A DNA stretch of 64,000 nt from Loxodes magnus (taxonomy: Eukaryota; Ciliophora; Karyorelictea; Loxodida; Loxodidae), in contig CAMPDV010000304.1 in NCBI GenBank assembly GCA_946699065.1, forward strand, positions 186,001 to 250,000, read 5' to 3'. Both the position numbers and the translations under genes were made by a program. Shown here one piece after another: positions 40,301 through 52,836 of the stretch. The notes below the pieces were generated by a model. The model had not been told where the DNA came from, did no database searches, and saw nothing but the letters and a program-made list of their open reading frames with translations. Numbering within the stretch: the first letter of the stretch is position 1; every line of letters begins with the position of its first letter.

Positions 40301-41673
40301 TCCCATAGTCTCACCGCCTAATCTGCACTTCCCGATACGATGAACTCTGAATCACTGGATATAGCCACAGCATATACATAACTAGTGTGACCACTCATGG
40401 TCTTACAGGTACCTGTCTTGACGTCCCATAGTCTCACCGTTTTATCTACACTTCCCGATACGATGAACTCTGAATCACTGGATATAGCCACAGCATATAG
40501 ATAACTAGTGTGACCACTCATGGTCTTACAGGTACCTGTCTTGACGTCCCATAGTCTCACCGTCTAATCTGCACTTCCCGATACGATGAACTCTGAATCA
40601 CTGGATATAGCCACAGATAATACACAACTAGTGTGACCACTCATGGTCTTACAGGTACCTGTCTTGACGTCCCATAGTCTCACCGTTTTATCTACACTTC
40701 CCGATACGATGAACTCTGAATCACTGGATATAGCCACAGCATATAGATAACTAGTGTGACCACTCATGGTCTTACAGGTACCTGTCTTGACGTCCCATAG
40801 TCTCACCGTCTAATCTGCACTTCCCGATACGATGAACTCTGAATCACTGGATATAACCACAGATAATACATAATGTGTGTGACCACTCATGGTCTTACAG
40901 GTACCTGTCTTGACGTCCCATAGTCTCACCGTATAATCTACACTTCCCGATACGATGAACTCTGAATCACTGGATATAGCCACAGCATATACACAACTAG
41001 TGTGACCACTCATGGTCTTACAGGTACCTGTCTTGACGTCCCATAGTCTCACCGTATTATCTCCACTTCCCGATACGATGAACTCTGAATCACTGGATAT
41101 AGCCACAGATAATACATAATGTGTGTGACCACTCATGGTCTTACAGGTACCTGTCTTGACGTCCCATAGTCTCACCGTCTAATCATAACTTCCCGATACG
41201 ATGAACTCTGAATCACTGGATATAGCCACAGATAATACATAATGTGTGTGACCACTCATGGTCTTACAGGTACCTGTCTTGACGTCCCATAGTCTCACCG
41301 TCTAATCATAACTTCCCGATACGATGAACTCTGAATCACTGGATATAGCCACAGCATATACATAACTAGTGTGACCACTCATGGTCTTACAGGTACCTGT
41401 CTTGACGTTCCATAGTCTCACCGTATAATCTGCACTTCCCGATACGATGAACTCTGAATCACTGGATATAGCCACAGATAATACACAACTAGTGTGACCA
41501 CTCATGGTCTTACAGGTACCTGTCTTGACGTCCCATAGTCTCACCGTCTAATCTGCACTTCCCGATACGATGAACTCTGAATCACTGGATATAGCCACAG
41601 ATAATACACAACTAGTGTGACCACTCATGGTCTTACAGGTACCTGTCTTGACGTCCCATAGTCTCACCGTCTA
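35468..41673 (-). repeat. 6.2-kb segmental duplication, right copy
   Basis: Partner of 27720-33925. It carries the same deletion at 37323. Between 38.97 and 39.41 kb it reads as a stop-free 149-codon stretch where the left copy has stops. At 40564-40806 it carries units like the adjacent 40318-40560 rather than those of the left copy. Both differences look like later conversion from neighbouring units. Confidence 0.8.
37317..37329 (-). other. One-base deletion, frame break (copy 3 of 3)
   Basis: Same actcaggtc change, 7,748 bp from copy 2. It was carried here by the 6.2-kb segmental duplication. Confidence 0.85.
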
Positions 41674-42339
41674 ATCTGCACTTCCCGATACGATGAACTC
41701 TGAATCACTGGATATAGCCACAGATAATACACAACTAGTGTGACCACTCATGGTCTTACAGGTACCTGTCTTGACGTCCCATAGTCTCACCGTCTAATCT
41801 ACACTTCCCGATACGATGAACTCTGAATCACTGGATATAACCACAGATAATACACAACTAGTGTGACCACTCATGGTCTTACAGGTACCTGTCTTGACGT
41901 CCCATAGTCTCACCGTATAATCTGCACTTCCCGATACGATGAACTCTGAATCACTGGATATAGCCACAGCATATACATAACTAGTGTGACCACTCATGGT
42001 CTTACAGGTACCTGTCTTGACGTTCCATAGTCTCACCGTATAATCTGCACTTCCCGATACGATGAACTCTGAATCACTGGATATAGCCACAGATAATACA
42101 TAATGTGTGTGACCACTCATGGTCTTACAGGTACCTGTCTTGACGTCCCATAGTCTCACCGTCTAATCTGCACTTCCCGATACGATGAACTCTGAATCAC
42201 TGGATATAGCCACAGATAATACACAACTAGTGTGACCACTCATGGTCTTACAGGTACCTGTCTTGACGTTCCATAGTCTCAACGTATAATCATGACTTCC
42301 TGATACGATGAACTCTGAATCACTAGATATAGCCAAAGA

Positions 42340-42897
42340 TCATACATGACTAGTGTGACCACTCATGGTCTTACAGGTACCTGTCTTGACGTCCCATAGT
42401 CTCACCGTCTTATCATCACTTCCCGATACGATGAACTCTGAATCACTGGATATAGCCACAGATAATACACAACTAGTGTGACCACTCATGGTCTTACAGG
42501 TACCTGTCTTGACGTCCCATAGTCTCACCGTATAATCTACACTTCCCGATACGATGAACTCTGAATCACTGGATATAGCCACAGATAATACACAACTAGT
42601 GTGACCACTCATGGTCTTACAGGTACCTGTCTTGACGTCCCATAGTCTCACCGTATAATCTGCACTTCCCGATACGATGAACTCTGAATCACTGGATATA
42701 GCCACAGCATATACATAACTAGTGTGACCACTCATGGTCTTACAGGTACCTGTCTTGACGTCCCATAGTCTCACCGTATAATCTAAACTTCCCGATACGA
42801 TGAACTCTGAATCACTGGATATAGCCACAGATAATACACAACTAGTGTGACCACTCATGGTCTTACAGGTACCTGTCTTGACGTCCCATAGTCTCAC
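42340..42897 (-). CDS. Open WD40 stretch, 185 codons
   Basis: Four and a half blades in the order LDY, ADY, VDY, DDK, ending in TSHV before a TGA at column 23. The VDY and DDK blades also occur in the 21.2, 45.4 and 47.7 kb modules. It is just below the right copy of the 6.2-kb duplication. Confidence 0.4.
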   Translation of the reverse strand: MRLWDVKTGTCKTMSGHTSCVLSVAISSDSEFIVSGSLDYTVRLWDVKTGTCKTMSGHTSYVYAVAISSDSEFIVSGSADYTVRLWDVKTGTCKTMSGHTSCVLSVAISSDSEFIVSGSVDYTVRLWDVKTGTCKTMSGHTSCVLSVAISSDSEFIVSGSDDKTVRLWDVKTGTCKTMSGHTSHV

Positions 42898-43059
42898 CGT
42901 CTAATCTGCACTTCCCGATACGATGAACTCTGAATCACTGGATATAACCACAGATAATACACAACTAGTGTGACCACTCATGGTCTTACAGGTACCTGTC
43001 TTTACGTCCCATAGTCTCACCGTCTAATCTGCACTTCCCGATACGATGAACTCGGAATC

Positions 43060-44620
43060 ACTGGATATAGCCACAGATAATAAACAACTAGTGTGACCAC
43101 TCATGGTCTTACAGGTACCTGTCTTGACGTCCCATAGTCTCGCCGTCTAATCTGCACTTCCCGATACGATGAACTCTGAATCACTGGATATAGCCACAGA
43201 TAATACACAACTAGTGTGACCACTCATGGTCTTACAGGTACCTGTCTTGACGTCCCATAGTCTCACCGTATTATCTCCACTTCCCGATACGATGAACTCT
43301 GAATCACTGGATATAGCCACAGATAATACACAACTAGTGTGACCACTCATGGTCTTACATGTACCTGTCTTGATGTCCCATAGTCTCACCGTCTAATCTG
43401 CACTTCCTGATACGATGAACTCTGAATCACTGGATATAGCCACAGATAATACATAATGTGTGTGACCACTCATGGTCTTACAGGTACCTGTCTTGACGTC
43501 CCATAGTCTCACCGTCTTATCTACACTTCCCGATACGATGAACTCTGAATCACTGGATATAACCACAGATAATACATAATGTGTGTGACCACTCATGGTC
43601 TTACAGGTACCTGTCTTGACGTCCCATAGTCTCACCGTATAATCTACACTTCCCGATACGATGAACTCTGAATCACTGGATATAGCCACAGCATATACAT
43701 AATGTGTGTGACCACTCATGGTCTTACAGGTACCTGTCTTGACGTCCCATAGTCTCACCGTCTAATCTGCACTTCCCGATACGATGAACTCTGAATCACT
43801 GGATATAGCCACAGATAATACACAACTAGTGTGACCACTCATGGTCTTACAGGTACCTGTCTTGACGTCCCATAGTCTCACCGTATTATCTCCACTTCCC
43901 GATACGATGAACTCTGAATCACTGGATATAGCCACAGATAATACACAACTAGTGTGACCACTCATGGTCTTACAGGTACCTGTCTTGACGTCCCATAGTC
44001 TCACCGTATTATCTCCACTTCCCGATACGATGAACTCTGAATCACTGGATATAGCCACAGATAATACACAACTAGTGTGACCACTCATGGTCTTACAGGT
44101 ACCTGTCTTGACGTCCCATAGTCTCACCGTCTTATCTACACTTCCCGATACGATGAACTCTGAATCACTGGATATAGCCACAGATAATACATAATGTGTG
44201 TGACCACTCATGGTCTTACAGGTACCTGTCTTGACGTCCCATAGTCTCACCGTCTAATCTGCACTTCCCGATACGATGAACTCTGAATCACTGGATATAG
44301 CCACAGCATATACATAACTAGTGTGACCACTCATGGTCTTACAGGTACCTGTCTTGACGTCCCATAGTCTCACCGTATAATCTAAACTTCCCGATACGAT
44401 GAACTCTGAATCACTGGATATAGCCACAGATAATACACAACTAGTGTGACCACTCATGGTCTTACAGGTACCTGTCTTGACGTCCCATAGTCTCACCGTC
44501 TTATCATCACTTCCCGATACGATGAACTCTGAATCACTGGATATAACCACAGATAATACATAATGTGTGTGACCACTCATGGTCTTACAGGTACCTGTCT
44601 TGACGTCCCATAGTCTCACC
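43060..44620 (-). repeat. 1.56-kb dispersed duplication, lower copy
   Basis: Matches 61141-62701 at an offset of 18,081 bp (147 units). Shared marks are the ataataaac change, the TAR unit and the WDIKTG unit (Val7 to Ile). A few unit-level differences exist, for example at 43656 and 43344. Confidence 0.7.
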
Positions 44621-45729
44621 GTCTAATCTGCACTTCCCGATACGATGAACTCTGAATCACTGGATATAGCCACAGCATATACATAACTAGTGTGACCACT
44701 CATGGTCTTACAGGTACCTGTCTTGACGTCCCATAGTCTCACCGTATAATCTGCACTTCCCGATACGATGAACTCGGAATCACTGGATATAGCCACAGAT
44801 AATACACAACTAGTGTGACCACTCATGGTCTTACAGGTACCTGTCTTGACGTCCCATAGTCTCACCGTCTAATCTGCACTTCCCGATACGATGAACTCGG
44901 AATCACTGGATATAACCACAGCACATACATAACAAGTGTGACCACTCATGGTCTTACAGGTACCTGTCTTGACGTCCCATAGTCTCACCGTCTTATCTCT
45001 ACTTCCCGATACGATGAACTCTGAATCACTGGATATAACCACAGATAATACACAACTAGTGTGACCACTCATGGTCTTACAGGTACCTGTCTTTACGTCC
45101 CATAGTCTCACCGTCTAATCTGCACTTCCCGATACGATGAACTCGGAATCACTGGATATAGCCACAGATAATAAACAACTAGTGTGACCACTCATGGTCT
45201 TACAGGTACCTGTCTTGACGTCCCATAGTCTCGCCGTCTAATCTGCACTTCCCGATACGATGAACTCTGAATCACTGGATATAGCCACAGCATATACATA
45301 ACTAGTGTGACCACTCATGGTCTTACAGGTACCTGTCTTGACGTCCCATAGTCTCACCGTCTTATCATCACTTCCCGATACGATGAACTCTGAATCACTG
45401 GATATAGCCACAGATAATACACAACTAGTGTGACCACTCATGGTCTTACAGGTACCTGTCTTGACGTCCCATAGTCTCACCGTATAATCTACACTTCCCG
45501 ATACGATGAACTCTGAATCACTGGATATAGCCACAGATAATACACAACTAGTGTGACCACTCATGGTCTTACAGGTACCTGTCTTGACGTCCCATAGTCT
45601 CACCGTATAATCTACACTTCCCGATACGATGAACTCTGAATCACTGGATATAGCCACAGATAATACACAACTAGTGTGACCACTCATGGTCTTACAGGTA
45701 CCTGTCTTGACGTCCCATAGTCTCACCGT

Positions 45730-46341
45730 CTAATCTGCACTTCCCGATACGATGAACTCTGAATCACTGGATATAGCCACAGATAATACACAACTAGTGT
45801 GACCACTCATGTTCTTACAGGTACATGTCTTGACGTCCCATAGTCTCACCGTATTATCTCCACTTCCCGATACGATGAACTCTGAATCACTGGATATAGC
45901 CACAGATAATACACAACTAGTGTGACCACTCATGGTCTTACAGGTACCTGTCTTGACGTCCCATAGTCTCACCGTCTTATCTCTACTTCCCGATACGATG
46001 AACTCTGAATCACTGGATATAGCCACAGATAATACACAACTAGTGTGACCACTCATGGTCTTACAGGTACCTGTCTTGACGTCCCATAGTCTCACCGTCT
46101 TATCTACACTTCCCGATACGATGAACTCTGAATCACTGGATATAGCCACAGATAATACATAATGTGTGTGACCACTCATGGTCTTACAGGTACCTGTCTT
46201 GACGTCCCATAGTCTCACCGTATTATCTCCACTTCCCGATACGATGAACTCTGAATCACTGGATATAGCCACAGATAATACACAACTAGTGTGACCACTC
46301 ATGGTCTTACAGGTACCTGTCTTTACGTCCCATAGTCTCAC
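45730..46341 (-). CDS. Open WD40 stretch with KTCTCK variant, 203 codons
   Basis: Five blades (GDN, VDK, RDK, GDN, AD) between two TAG codons at column 41. One blade has Gly10 changed to Cys, giving KTCTCK, together with Asn14, giving KNMSGH. This linked pair of changes is found only between about 45.8 and 49.6 kb. It adjoins other open stretches on both sides with a single stop codon between them, so this region is nearly continuous. Confidence 0.4.
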   Translation of the reverse strand: MRLWDVKTGTCKTMSGHTSCVLSVAISSDSEFIVSGSGDNTVRLWDVKTGTCKTMSGHTHYVLSVAISSDSEFIVSGSVDKTVRLWDVKTGTCKTMSGHTSCVLSVAISSDSEFIVSGSRDKTVRLWDVKTGTCKTMSGHTSCVLSVAISSDSEFIVSGSGDNTVRLWDVKTCTCKNMSGHTSCVLSVAISSDSEFIVSGSAD

Positions 46342-47471
46342 CGTCTAATCTGCACTTCCCGATACGATGAACTCGGAATCACTGGATATAACCACAGATA
46401 ATACATAATGTGTGTGACCACTCATGGTCTTACAGGTACCTGTCTTGACGTCCCATAGTCTCACCGTATAATCTACACTTCCCGATACGATGAACTCTGA
46501 ATCACTGGATATAGCCACAGATAATACACAACTAGTGTGACCACTCATGGTCTTACAGGTACCTGTCTTGACGTCCCATAGTCTCACCGTCTAATCTGCA
46601 CTTCCCGATACGATGAACTCTGAATCACTGGATATAGCCACAGATAATACACAACTAGTGTGACCACTCATGGTCTTACAGGTACCTGTCTTGACGTCCC
46701 ATAGTCTCACCGTCTTATCATCACTTCCCGATACGATGAACTCTGAATCACTGGATATAACCACAGATAATACACAACTAGTGTGACCACTCATGGTCTT
46801 ACAGGTACCTGTCTTGACGTCCCATAGTCTCACCGTCTTATCATCACTTCCCGATACGATGAACTCTGAATCACTGGATATAACCACAGATAATACACAA
46901 CTAGTGTGACCACTCATGGTCTTACAGGTACCTATCCTGACGTCCCATAGTCTCACCGTATAATCTAAACTTCCCGATACGATGAACTCTGAATCACTAG
47001 ATATAGCCAAAGATCATACATGACTAGTGTGACCACTCATGGTCTTACAGGTACCTGTCTTGACGTCCCATAGTCTCAACGTATAATCTACACTTCCCGA
47101 TACGATGAACTCTGAATCACTGGATATAACCACAGATAATACATAATGTGTGTGACCACTCATGGTCTTACAGGTACCTGTCTTGACGTCCCATAGTCTC
47201 ACCGTCTAATCTGCACTTCCCGATACGATGAACTCGGAATCACTGGATATAACCACAGCACATACATAACAAGTGTGACCACTCATGGTCTTACAGGTAC
47301 CTGTCTTGACGTCCCATAGTCTCACCGTCTTATCTCTACTTCCCGATACGATGAACTCTGAATCACTGGATATAGCCACAGATAATACATAATGTGTGTG
47401 ACCACTCATGGTCTTACAGGTACCTGTCTTGACGTCCCATAGTCTCACCGTATAATCTAAACTTCCCGATA

Positions 47472-48160
47472 CGATGAACTCTGAATCACTGGATATAGCC
47501 ACAGATAATACACAACTAGTGTGACCACTCATGGTCTTACAGGTACCTGTCTTGACGTCCCATAGTCTCACCGTCTTATCATCACTTCCCGATACGATGA
47601 ACTCTGAATCACTGGATATAGCCACAGATCATACATAACTAGTGTGACCACTCATGGTCTTACAGGTACCTGTCTTGACGTCCCATAGTCTCACCGTCTT
47701 ATCATCACTTCCCGATACGATGAACTCTGAATCACTGGATATAGCCACAGATAATACACAACTAGTGTGACCACTCATGGTCTTACAGGTACCTGTCTTG
47801 ACGTCCCATAGTCTCACCGTATAATCTACACTTCCCGATACGATGAACTCTGAATCACTGGATATAGCCACAGATAATACACAACTAGTGTGACCACTCA
47901 TGGTCTTACAGGTACCTGTCTTGACGTCCCATAGTCTCACCGTATAATCTACACTTCCCGATACGATGAACTCTGAATCACTGGATATAGCCACAGATAA
48001 TACACAACTAGTGTGACCACTCATGGTCTTACAGGTACCTGTCTTGACGTCCCATAGTCTCACCGTCTAATCTGCACTTCCCGATACGATGAACTCTGAA
48101 TCACTGGATATAGCCACAGATAATACACAACTAGTGTGACCACTCATGTTCTTACAGGTA
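47472..48160 (-). repeat. 0.69-kb dispersed duplication, upper copy
   Basis: Partner of 21030-21718. It ends at the KTCTCK change near 48163, which the lower copy lacks. Confidence 0.7.
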
Positions 48161-48199
48161 CATGTCTTGACGTCCCATAGTCTCACCGTATTATCTCCA

Positions 48200-49165
48200 C
48201 TTCCCGATACGATGAACTCTGAATCACTGGATATAGCCACAGATAATACACAACTAGTGTGACCACTCATGGTCTTACAGGTACCTGTCTTGACGTCCCA
48301 TAGTCTCACCGTCTAATCTGCACTTCCCGATACGATGAACTCTGAATCACTGGATATAGCCACAGATAATACACAACTAGTGTGACCACTCATGTTCTTA
48401 CAGGTACATGTCTTGACGTCCCATAGTCTCACCGTATTATCTCCACTTCCCGATACGATGAACTCTGAATCACTGGATATAGCCACAGATAATACACAAC
48501 TAGTGTGACCACTCATGGTCTTACAGGTACCTGTCTTGACGTCCCATAGTCTCACCGTATTATCTCCACTTCCCGATACGATGAACTCTGAATCACTGGA
48601 TATAGCCACAGATAATACATAATGTGTGTGACCACTCATGGTCTTACAGGTACCTGTCTTGACGTCCCATAGTCTCACCGTCTTATCTACACTTCCCGAT
48701 ACGATGAACTCTGAATCACTGGATATAACCACAGATAATACATAATGTGTGTGACCACTCATGGTCTTACAGGTACCTGTCTTGACGTCCCATAGTCTCA
48801 CCGTATAATCTACACTTCCCGATACGATGAACTCTGAATCACTGGATATAGCCACAGATAATACACAACTAGTGTGACCACTCATGGTCTTACAGGTACC
48901 TGTCTTGACGTCCCATAGTCTCACCGTCTAATCTGCACTTCCCGATACGATGAACTCTGAATCACTGGATATAGCCACAGATAATACACAACTAGTGTGA
49001 CCACTCATGGTCTTACAGGTACCTGTCTTGACGTCCCATAGTCTCACCGTATTATCTCCACTTCCCGATACGATGAACTCTGAATCACTGGATATAACCA
49101 CAGATAATACACAACTAGTGTGACCACTCATGGTCTTACAGGTACCTGTCCTGACGTCCCATAGT
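48200..49165 (-). repeat. 0.97-kb duplication with 1,107-bp period, left copy
   Basis: Matches 49307-50272 nine units away. It includes the KTCTCK unit near 48408 and the VRTG unit near 49149. Confidence 0.75.
48313..48924 (-). CDS. Open WD40 stretch, 203 codons (left twin)
   Basis: Five blades (VDY, VDK, GDN, GDN, AD) including the KTCTCK and KNMSGH variant. The predicted protein is identical to that at 49420-50031, nine units away. Each twin is closed by TAG at column 41 on both sides. The identity, including rare variants, shows a very recent block duplication. Confidence 0.4.
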   Translation of the reverse strand: MRLWDVKTGTCKTMSGHTSCVLSVAISSDSEFIVSGSVDYTVRLWDVKTGTCKTMSGHTHYVLSVVISSDSEFIVSGSVDKTVRLWDVKTGTCKTMSGHTHYVLSVAISSDSEFIVSGSGDNTVRLWDVKTGTCKTMSGHTSCVLSVAISSDSEFIVSGSGDNTVRLWDVKTCTCKNMSGHTSCVLSVAISSDSEFIVSGSAD

Positions 49166-49306
49166 CTCACCGTCTTATCTCTACTTCCCGATACGATGAA
49201 CTCGGAATCACTGGATATAGCCACAGATAATACATAATGTGTGTGACCACTCATGGTCTTACAGGTACCTGTCTTGACGTCCCATAGTCTCACCGTATTA
49301 TCTGCA

Positions 49307-50272
49307 CTTCCCGATACGATGAACTCTGAATCACTGGATATAGCCACAGATAATACACAACTAGTGTGACCACTCATGGTCTTACAGGTACCTGTCTTGA
49401 CGTCCCATAGTCTCACCGTCTAATCTGCACTTCCCGATACGATGAACTCTGAATCACTGGATATAGCCACAGATAATACACAACTAGTGTGACCACTCAT
49501 GTTCTTACAGGTACATGTCTTGACGTCCCATAGTCTCACCGTATTATCTCCACTTCCCGATACGATGAACTCTGAATCACTGGATATAGCCACAGATAAT
49601 ACACAACTAGTGTGACCACTCATGGTCTTACAGGTACCTGTCTTGACGTCCCATAGTCTCACCGTATTATCTCCACTTCCCGATACGATGAACTCTGAAT
49701 CACTGGATATAGCCACAGATAATACATAATGTGTGTGACCACTCATGGTCTTACAGGTACCTGTCTTGACGTCCCATAGTCTCACCGTCTTATCTACACT
49801 TCCCGATACGATGAACTCTGAATCACTGGATATAACCACAGATAATACATAATGTGTGTGACCACTCATGGTCTTACAGGTACCTGTCTTGACGTCCCAT
49901 AGTCTCACCGTATAATCTACACTTCCCGATACGATGAACTCTGAATCACTGGATATAGCCACAGATAATACACAACTAGTGTGACCACTCATGGTCTTAC
50001 AGGTACCTGTCTTGACGTCCCATAGTCTCACCGTCTAATCTGCACTTCCCGATACGATGAACTCTGAATCACTGGATATAGCCACAGATAATACACAACT
50101 AGTGTGACCACTCATGGTCTTACAGGTACCTGTCTTGACGTCCCATAGTCTCACCGTATTATCTCCACTTCCCGATACGATGAACTCTGAATCACTGGAT
50201 ATAACCACAGATAATACACAACTAGTGTGACCACTCATGGTCTTACAGGTACCTGTCCTGACGTCCCATAGT
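49307..50272 (-). repeat. 0.97-kb duplication with 1,107-bp period, right copy
   Basis: Partner of 48200-49165, with the KTCTCK unit near 49515 and the VRTG unit near 50256. Confidence 0.75.
49420..50031 (-). CDS. Open WD40 stretch, 203 codons (right twin)
   Basis: Identical in translation to 48313-48924 and offset by 1,107 bp (nine units). Its KTCTCK unit near 49515 is the highest-coordinate example of that variant. The following units with WDVRTG are also shared by both copies. Confidence 0.4.
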   Translation of the reverse strand: MRLWDVKTGTCKTMSGHTSCVLSVAISSDSEFIVSGSVDYTVRLWDVKTGTCKTMSGHTHYVLSVVISSDSEFIVSGSVDKTVRLWDVKTGTCKTMSGHTHYVLSVAISSDSEFIVSGSGDNTVRLWDVKTGTCKTMSGHTSCVLSVAISSDSEFIVSGSGDNTVRLWDVKTCTCKNMSGHTSCVLSVAISSDSEFIVSGSAD

Positions 50273-50649
50273 CTCACCGTCTAATCTACACTTCCCGATA
50301 CGATGAACTCTGAATCACTGGATTTAGCCACAGATAATACACAACTAGTGTGACCACTCATGGTCTTACAGGTACCTGTCTTGACGTCCCATAGTCTCGC
50401 CGTCTAATCTGCACTTCCCAATACGATGAACTCTGAATCACTGGATATAGCCACAGATAATACACAACTAGTGTGACCACTCATGGTCTTACAGGTACCT
50501 GTCTTGACGTCCCATAGTCTCACCGTATTATCATAACTTCCCGATACGATGAACTCTGAATCACTGGATATAACCACAGATAATACACAACTAGTGTGAC
50601 CACTCATGGTCTTACAGGTACCTGTCCTGACGTCCCATAGTCTCACCGT

Positions 50650-51315
50650 CTAATCTAAACTTCCCGATACGATGAACTCTGAATCACTGGATATAGCCAC
50701 AGATAATACACAACTAGTGTGACCACTCATGGTCTTACAGGTACCTGTCTTGACGTCCCATAGTCTCACCGTATAATCTACACTTCCCGATACGATGAAC
50801 TCTGAATCACTGGATATAACCACAGATAATACACAACTAGTGTGACCACTCATGGTCTTACAGGTACCTGTCTTGACGTCCCATAGTCTCACCGTATAAT
50901 CTACACTTCCCGATACGATGAACTCTGAATCACTGGATATAACCACAGATAATACACAACTAGTGTGACCACTCATGGTCTTACAGGTACCTGTCTTGAC
51001 GTCCCATAGTCTCACCGTCTTATCATCACTTCCCGATACGATGAACTCTGAATCACTGGATATAACCACAGATAATACACAACTAGTGTGACCACTCATG
51101 GTCTTACAGGTACCTGTCCTGACGTCCCATAGTCTCACCGTATAATCTAAACTTCCCGATACGATGAACTCTGAATCACTGGATATAGCCACAGATAATA
51201 CACAACTAGTGTGACCACTCATGGTCTTACAGGTACCTGTCTTGACGTCCCATAGTCTCACCGTCTTATCATCACTTCCCGATACGATGAACTCTGAATC
51301 ACTGGATATAGCCAC
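50650..51315 (-). CDS. Open WD40 stretch, 221 codons
   Basis: Five blades plus partials, running DDK, LDY, DDK, VDY, VDY, then LD. It shows the Lys8-to-Arg change (WDVRTG), which in this window is confined to about 46.9-57.4 kb, and the Ala26-to-Val change (SVVIS) in consecutive blades. The upper part is duplicated at 52180-52791, 1,476 bp (12 units) away. It is bounded by a TGA at column 23 and a TAG at column 41. Confidence 0.4.
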   Translation of the reverse strand: MAISSDSEFIVSGSDDKTVRLWDVKTGTCKTMSGHTSCVLSVAISSDSEFIVSGSLDYTVRLWDVRTGTCKTMSGHTSCVLSVVISSDSEFIVSGSDDKTVRLWDVKTGTCKTMSGHTSCVLSVVISSDSEFIVSGSVDYTVRLWDVKTGTCKTMSGHTSCVLSVVISSDSEFIVSGSVDYTVRLWDVKTGTCKTMSGHTSCVLSVAISSDSEFIVSGSLD

Positions 51316-51360
51316 AGATCATACATAACTAGTGTGACCACTCATGGTCTTACAGGTACC
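50715..51360 (-). repeat. 0.65-kb duplication with 1,476-bp period, left copy
   Basis: Matches 52191-52836 (12 units away). The DDK, LDY and VRTG blades at the upper end occur again near 55.3 and 57.2 kb. Confidence 0.7.
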
Positions 51361-51388
51361 TGTCCTGACGTCCCATAGTCTCACCGTC

Positions 51389-52126
51389 TAATCTACACTT
51401 CCCGATACGATGAACTCTGAATCACTGGATTTAGCCACAGATAATACACAACTAGTGTGACCACTCATGGTCTTACAGGTACCTGTCTTGACGTCCCATA
51501 GTCTCGCCGTCTAATCTGCACTTCCCAATACGATGAACTCTGAATCACTGGATATAGCCACAGATAATACACAACTAGTGTGACCACTCATGGTCTTACA
51601 GGTACCTGTCTTGACGTCCCATAGTCTCACCGTATTATCATAACTTCCCGATACGATGAACTCTGAATCACTGGATATAACCACAGATAATACACAACTA
51701 GTGTGACCACTCATGGTCTTACAGGTACCTGTCTTGACGTCCCATAGTCTCACCGTCTAATCTACACTTCCCGATACGATGAACTCTGAATCACTGGATT
51801 TAGCCACAGATAATACACAACTAGTGTGACCACTCATGGTCTTACAGGTACCTGTCTTGACGTCCCATAGTCTCGCCGTCTAATCTGCACTTCCCAATAC
51901 GATGAACTCTGAATCACTGGATATAGCCACAGATAATACACAACTAGTGTGACCACTCATGGTCTTACAGGTACCTGTCTTGACGTCCCATAGTCTCACC
52001 GTATTATCATAACTTCCCGATACGATGAACTCTGAATCACTGGATATAACCACAGATAATACACAACTAGTGTGACCACTCATGGTCTTACAGGTACCTG
52101 TCCTGACGTCCCATAGTCTCACCGTA
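51389..52126 (-). repeat. Three-unit (369-bp) module in tandem pair
   Basis: A module of three consecutive units appears twice in a row: one with the ggattt change (Ile27 to Lys), one with the TAR change and cccaat, and one with YDN at columns 39-41. Further copies start near 50281, 52987 and 55569. This is a short higher-order repeat built on the 123-bp unit. Confidence 0.7.
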
Positions 52127-52179
52127 TAATCTAAACTTCCCGATACGATGAACTCTGAATCACTAGATATAGCCAAAGA

Positions 52180-52791
52180 TCATACATGACTAGTGTGACC
52201 ACTCATGGTCTTACAGGTACCTGTCTTGACGTCCCATAGTCTCACCGTATAATCTACACTTCCCGATACGATGAACTCTGAATCACTGGATATAACCACA
52301 GATAATACACAACTAGTGTGACCACTCATGGTCTTACAGGTACCTGTCTTGACGTCCCATAGTCTCACCGTATAATCTACACTTCCCGATACGATGAACT
52401 CTGAATCACTGGATATAACCACAGATAATACACAACTAGTGTGACCACTCATGGTCTTACAGGTACCTGTCTTGACGTCCCATAGTCTCACCGTCTTATC
52501 ATCACTTCCCGATACGATGAACTCTGAATCACTGGATATAACCACAGATAATACACAACTAGTGTGACCACTCATGGTCTTACAGGTACCTGTCCTGACG
52601 TCCCATAGTCTCACCGTATAATCTAAACTTCCCGATACGATGAACTCTGAATCACTGGATATAGCCACAGATAATACACAACTAGTGTGACCACTCATGG
52701 TCTTACAGGTACCTGTCTTGACGTCCCATAGTCTCACCGTCTTATCATCACTTCCCGATACGATGAACTCTGAATCACTGGATATAGCCAC
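52180..52791 (-). CDS. Open WD40 stretch, 203 codons, copy of 50650-51315
   Basis: It starts with the same DDK, LDY, VRTG, DDK, VDY, VDY run of blades as 50650-51315 and is offset by exactly 12 units. It ends earlier, in a TSHV loop followed by TGA at column 23, where the other copy continues with an ordinary loop. The change at the end marks the duplication edge near 52191. Confidence 0.4.
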   Translation of the reverse strand: MAISSDSEFIVSGSDDKTVRLWDVKTGTCKTMSGHTSCVLSVAISSDSEFIVSGSLDYTVRLWDVRTGTCKTMSGHTSCVLSVVISSDSEFIVSGSDDKTVRLWDVKTGTCKTMSGHTSCVLSVVISSDSEFIVSGSVDYTVRLWDVKTGTCKTMSGHTSCVLSVVISSDSEFIVSGSVDYTVRLWDVKTGTCKTMSGHTSHV

Positions 52792-52836
52792 AGATCATAC
52801 ATAACTAGTGTGACCACTCATGGTCTTACAGGTACC
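52191..52836 (-). repeat. 0.65-kb duplication with 1,476-bp period, right copy
   Basis: Partner of 50715-51360. It diverges near 52836, where this copy lacks the VRTG change. Confidence 0.7.
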
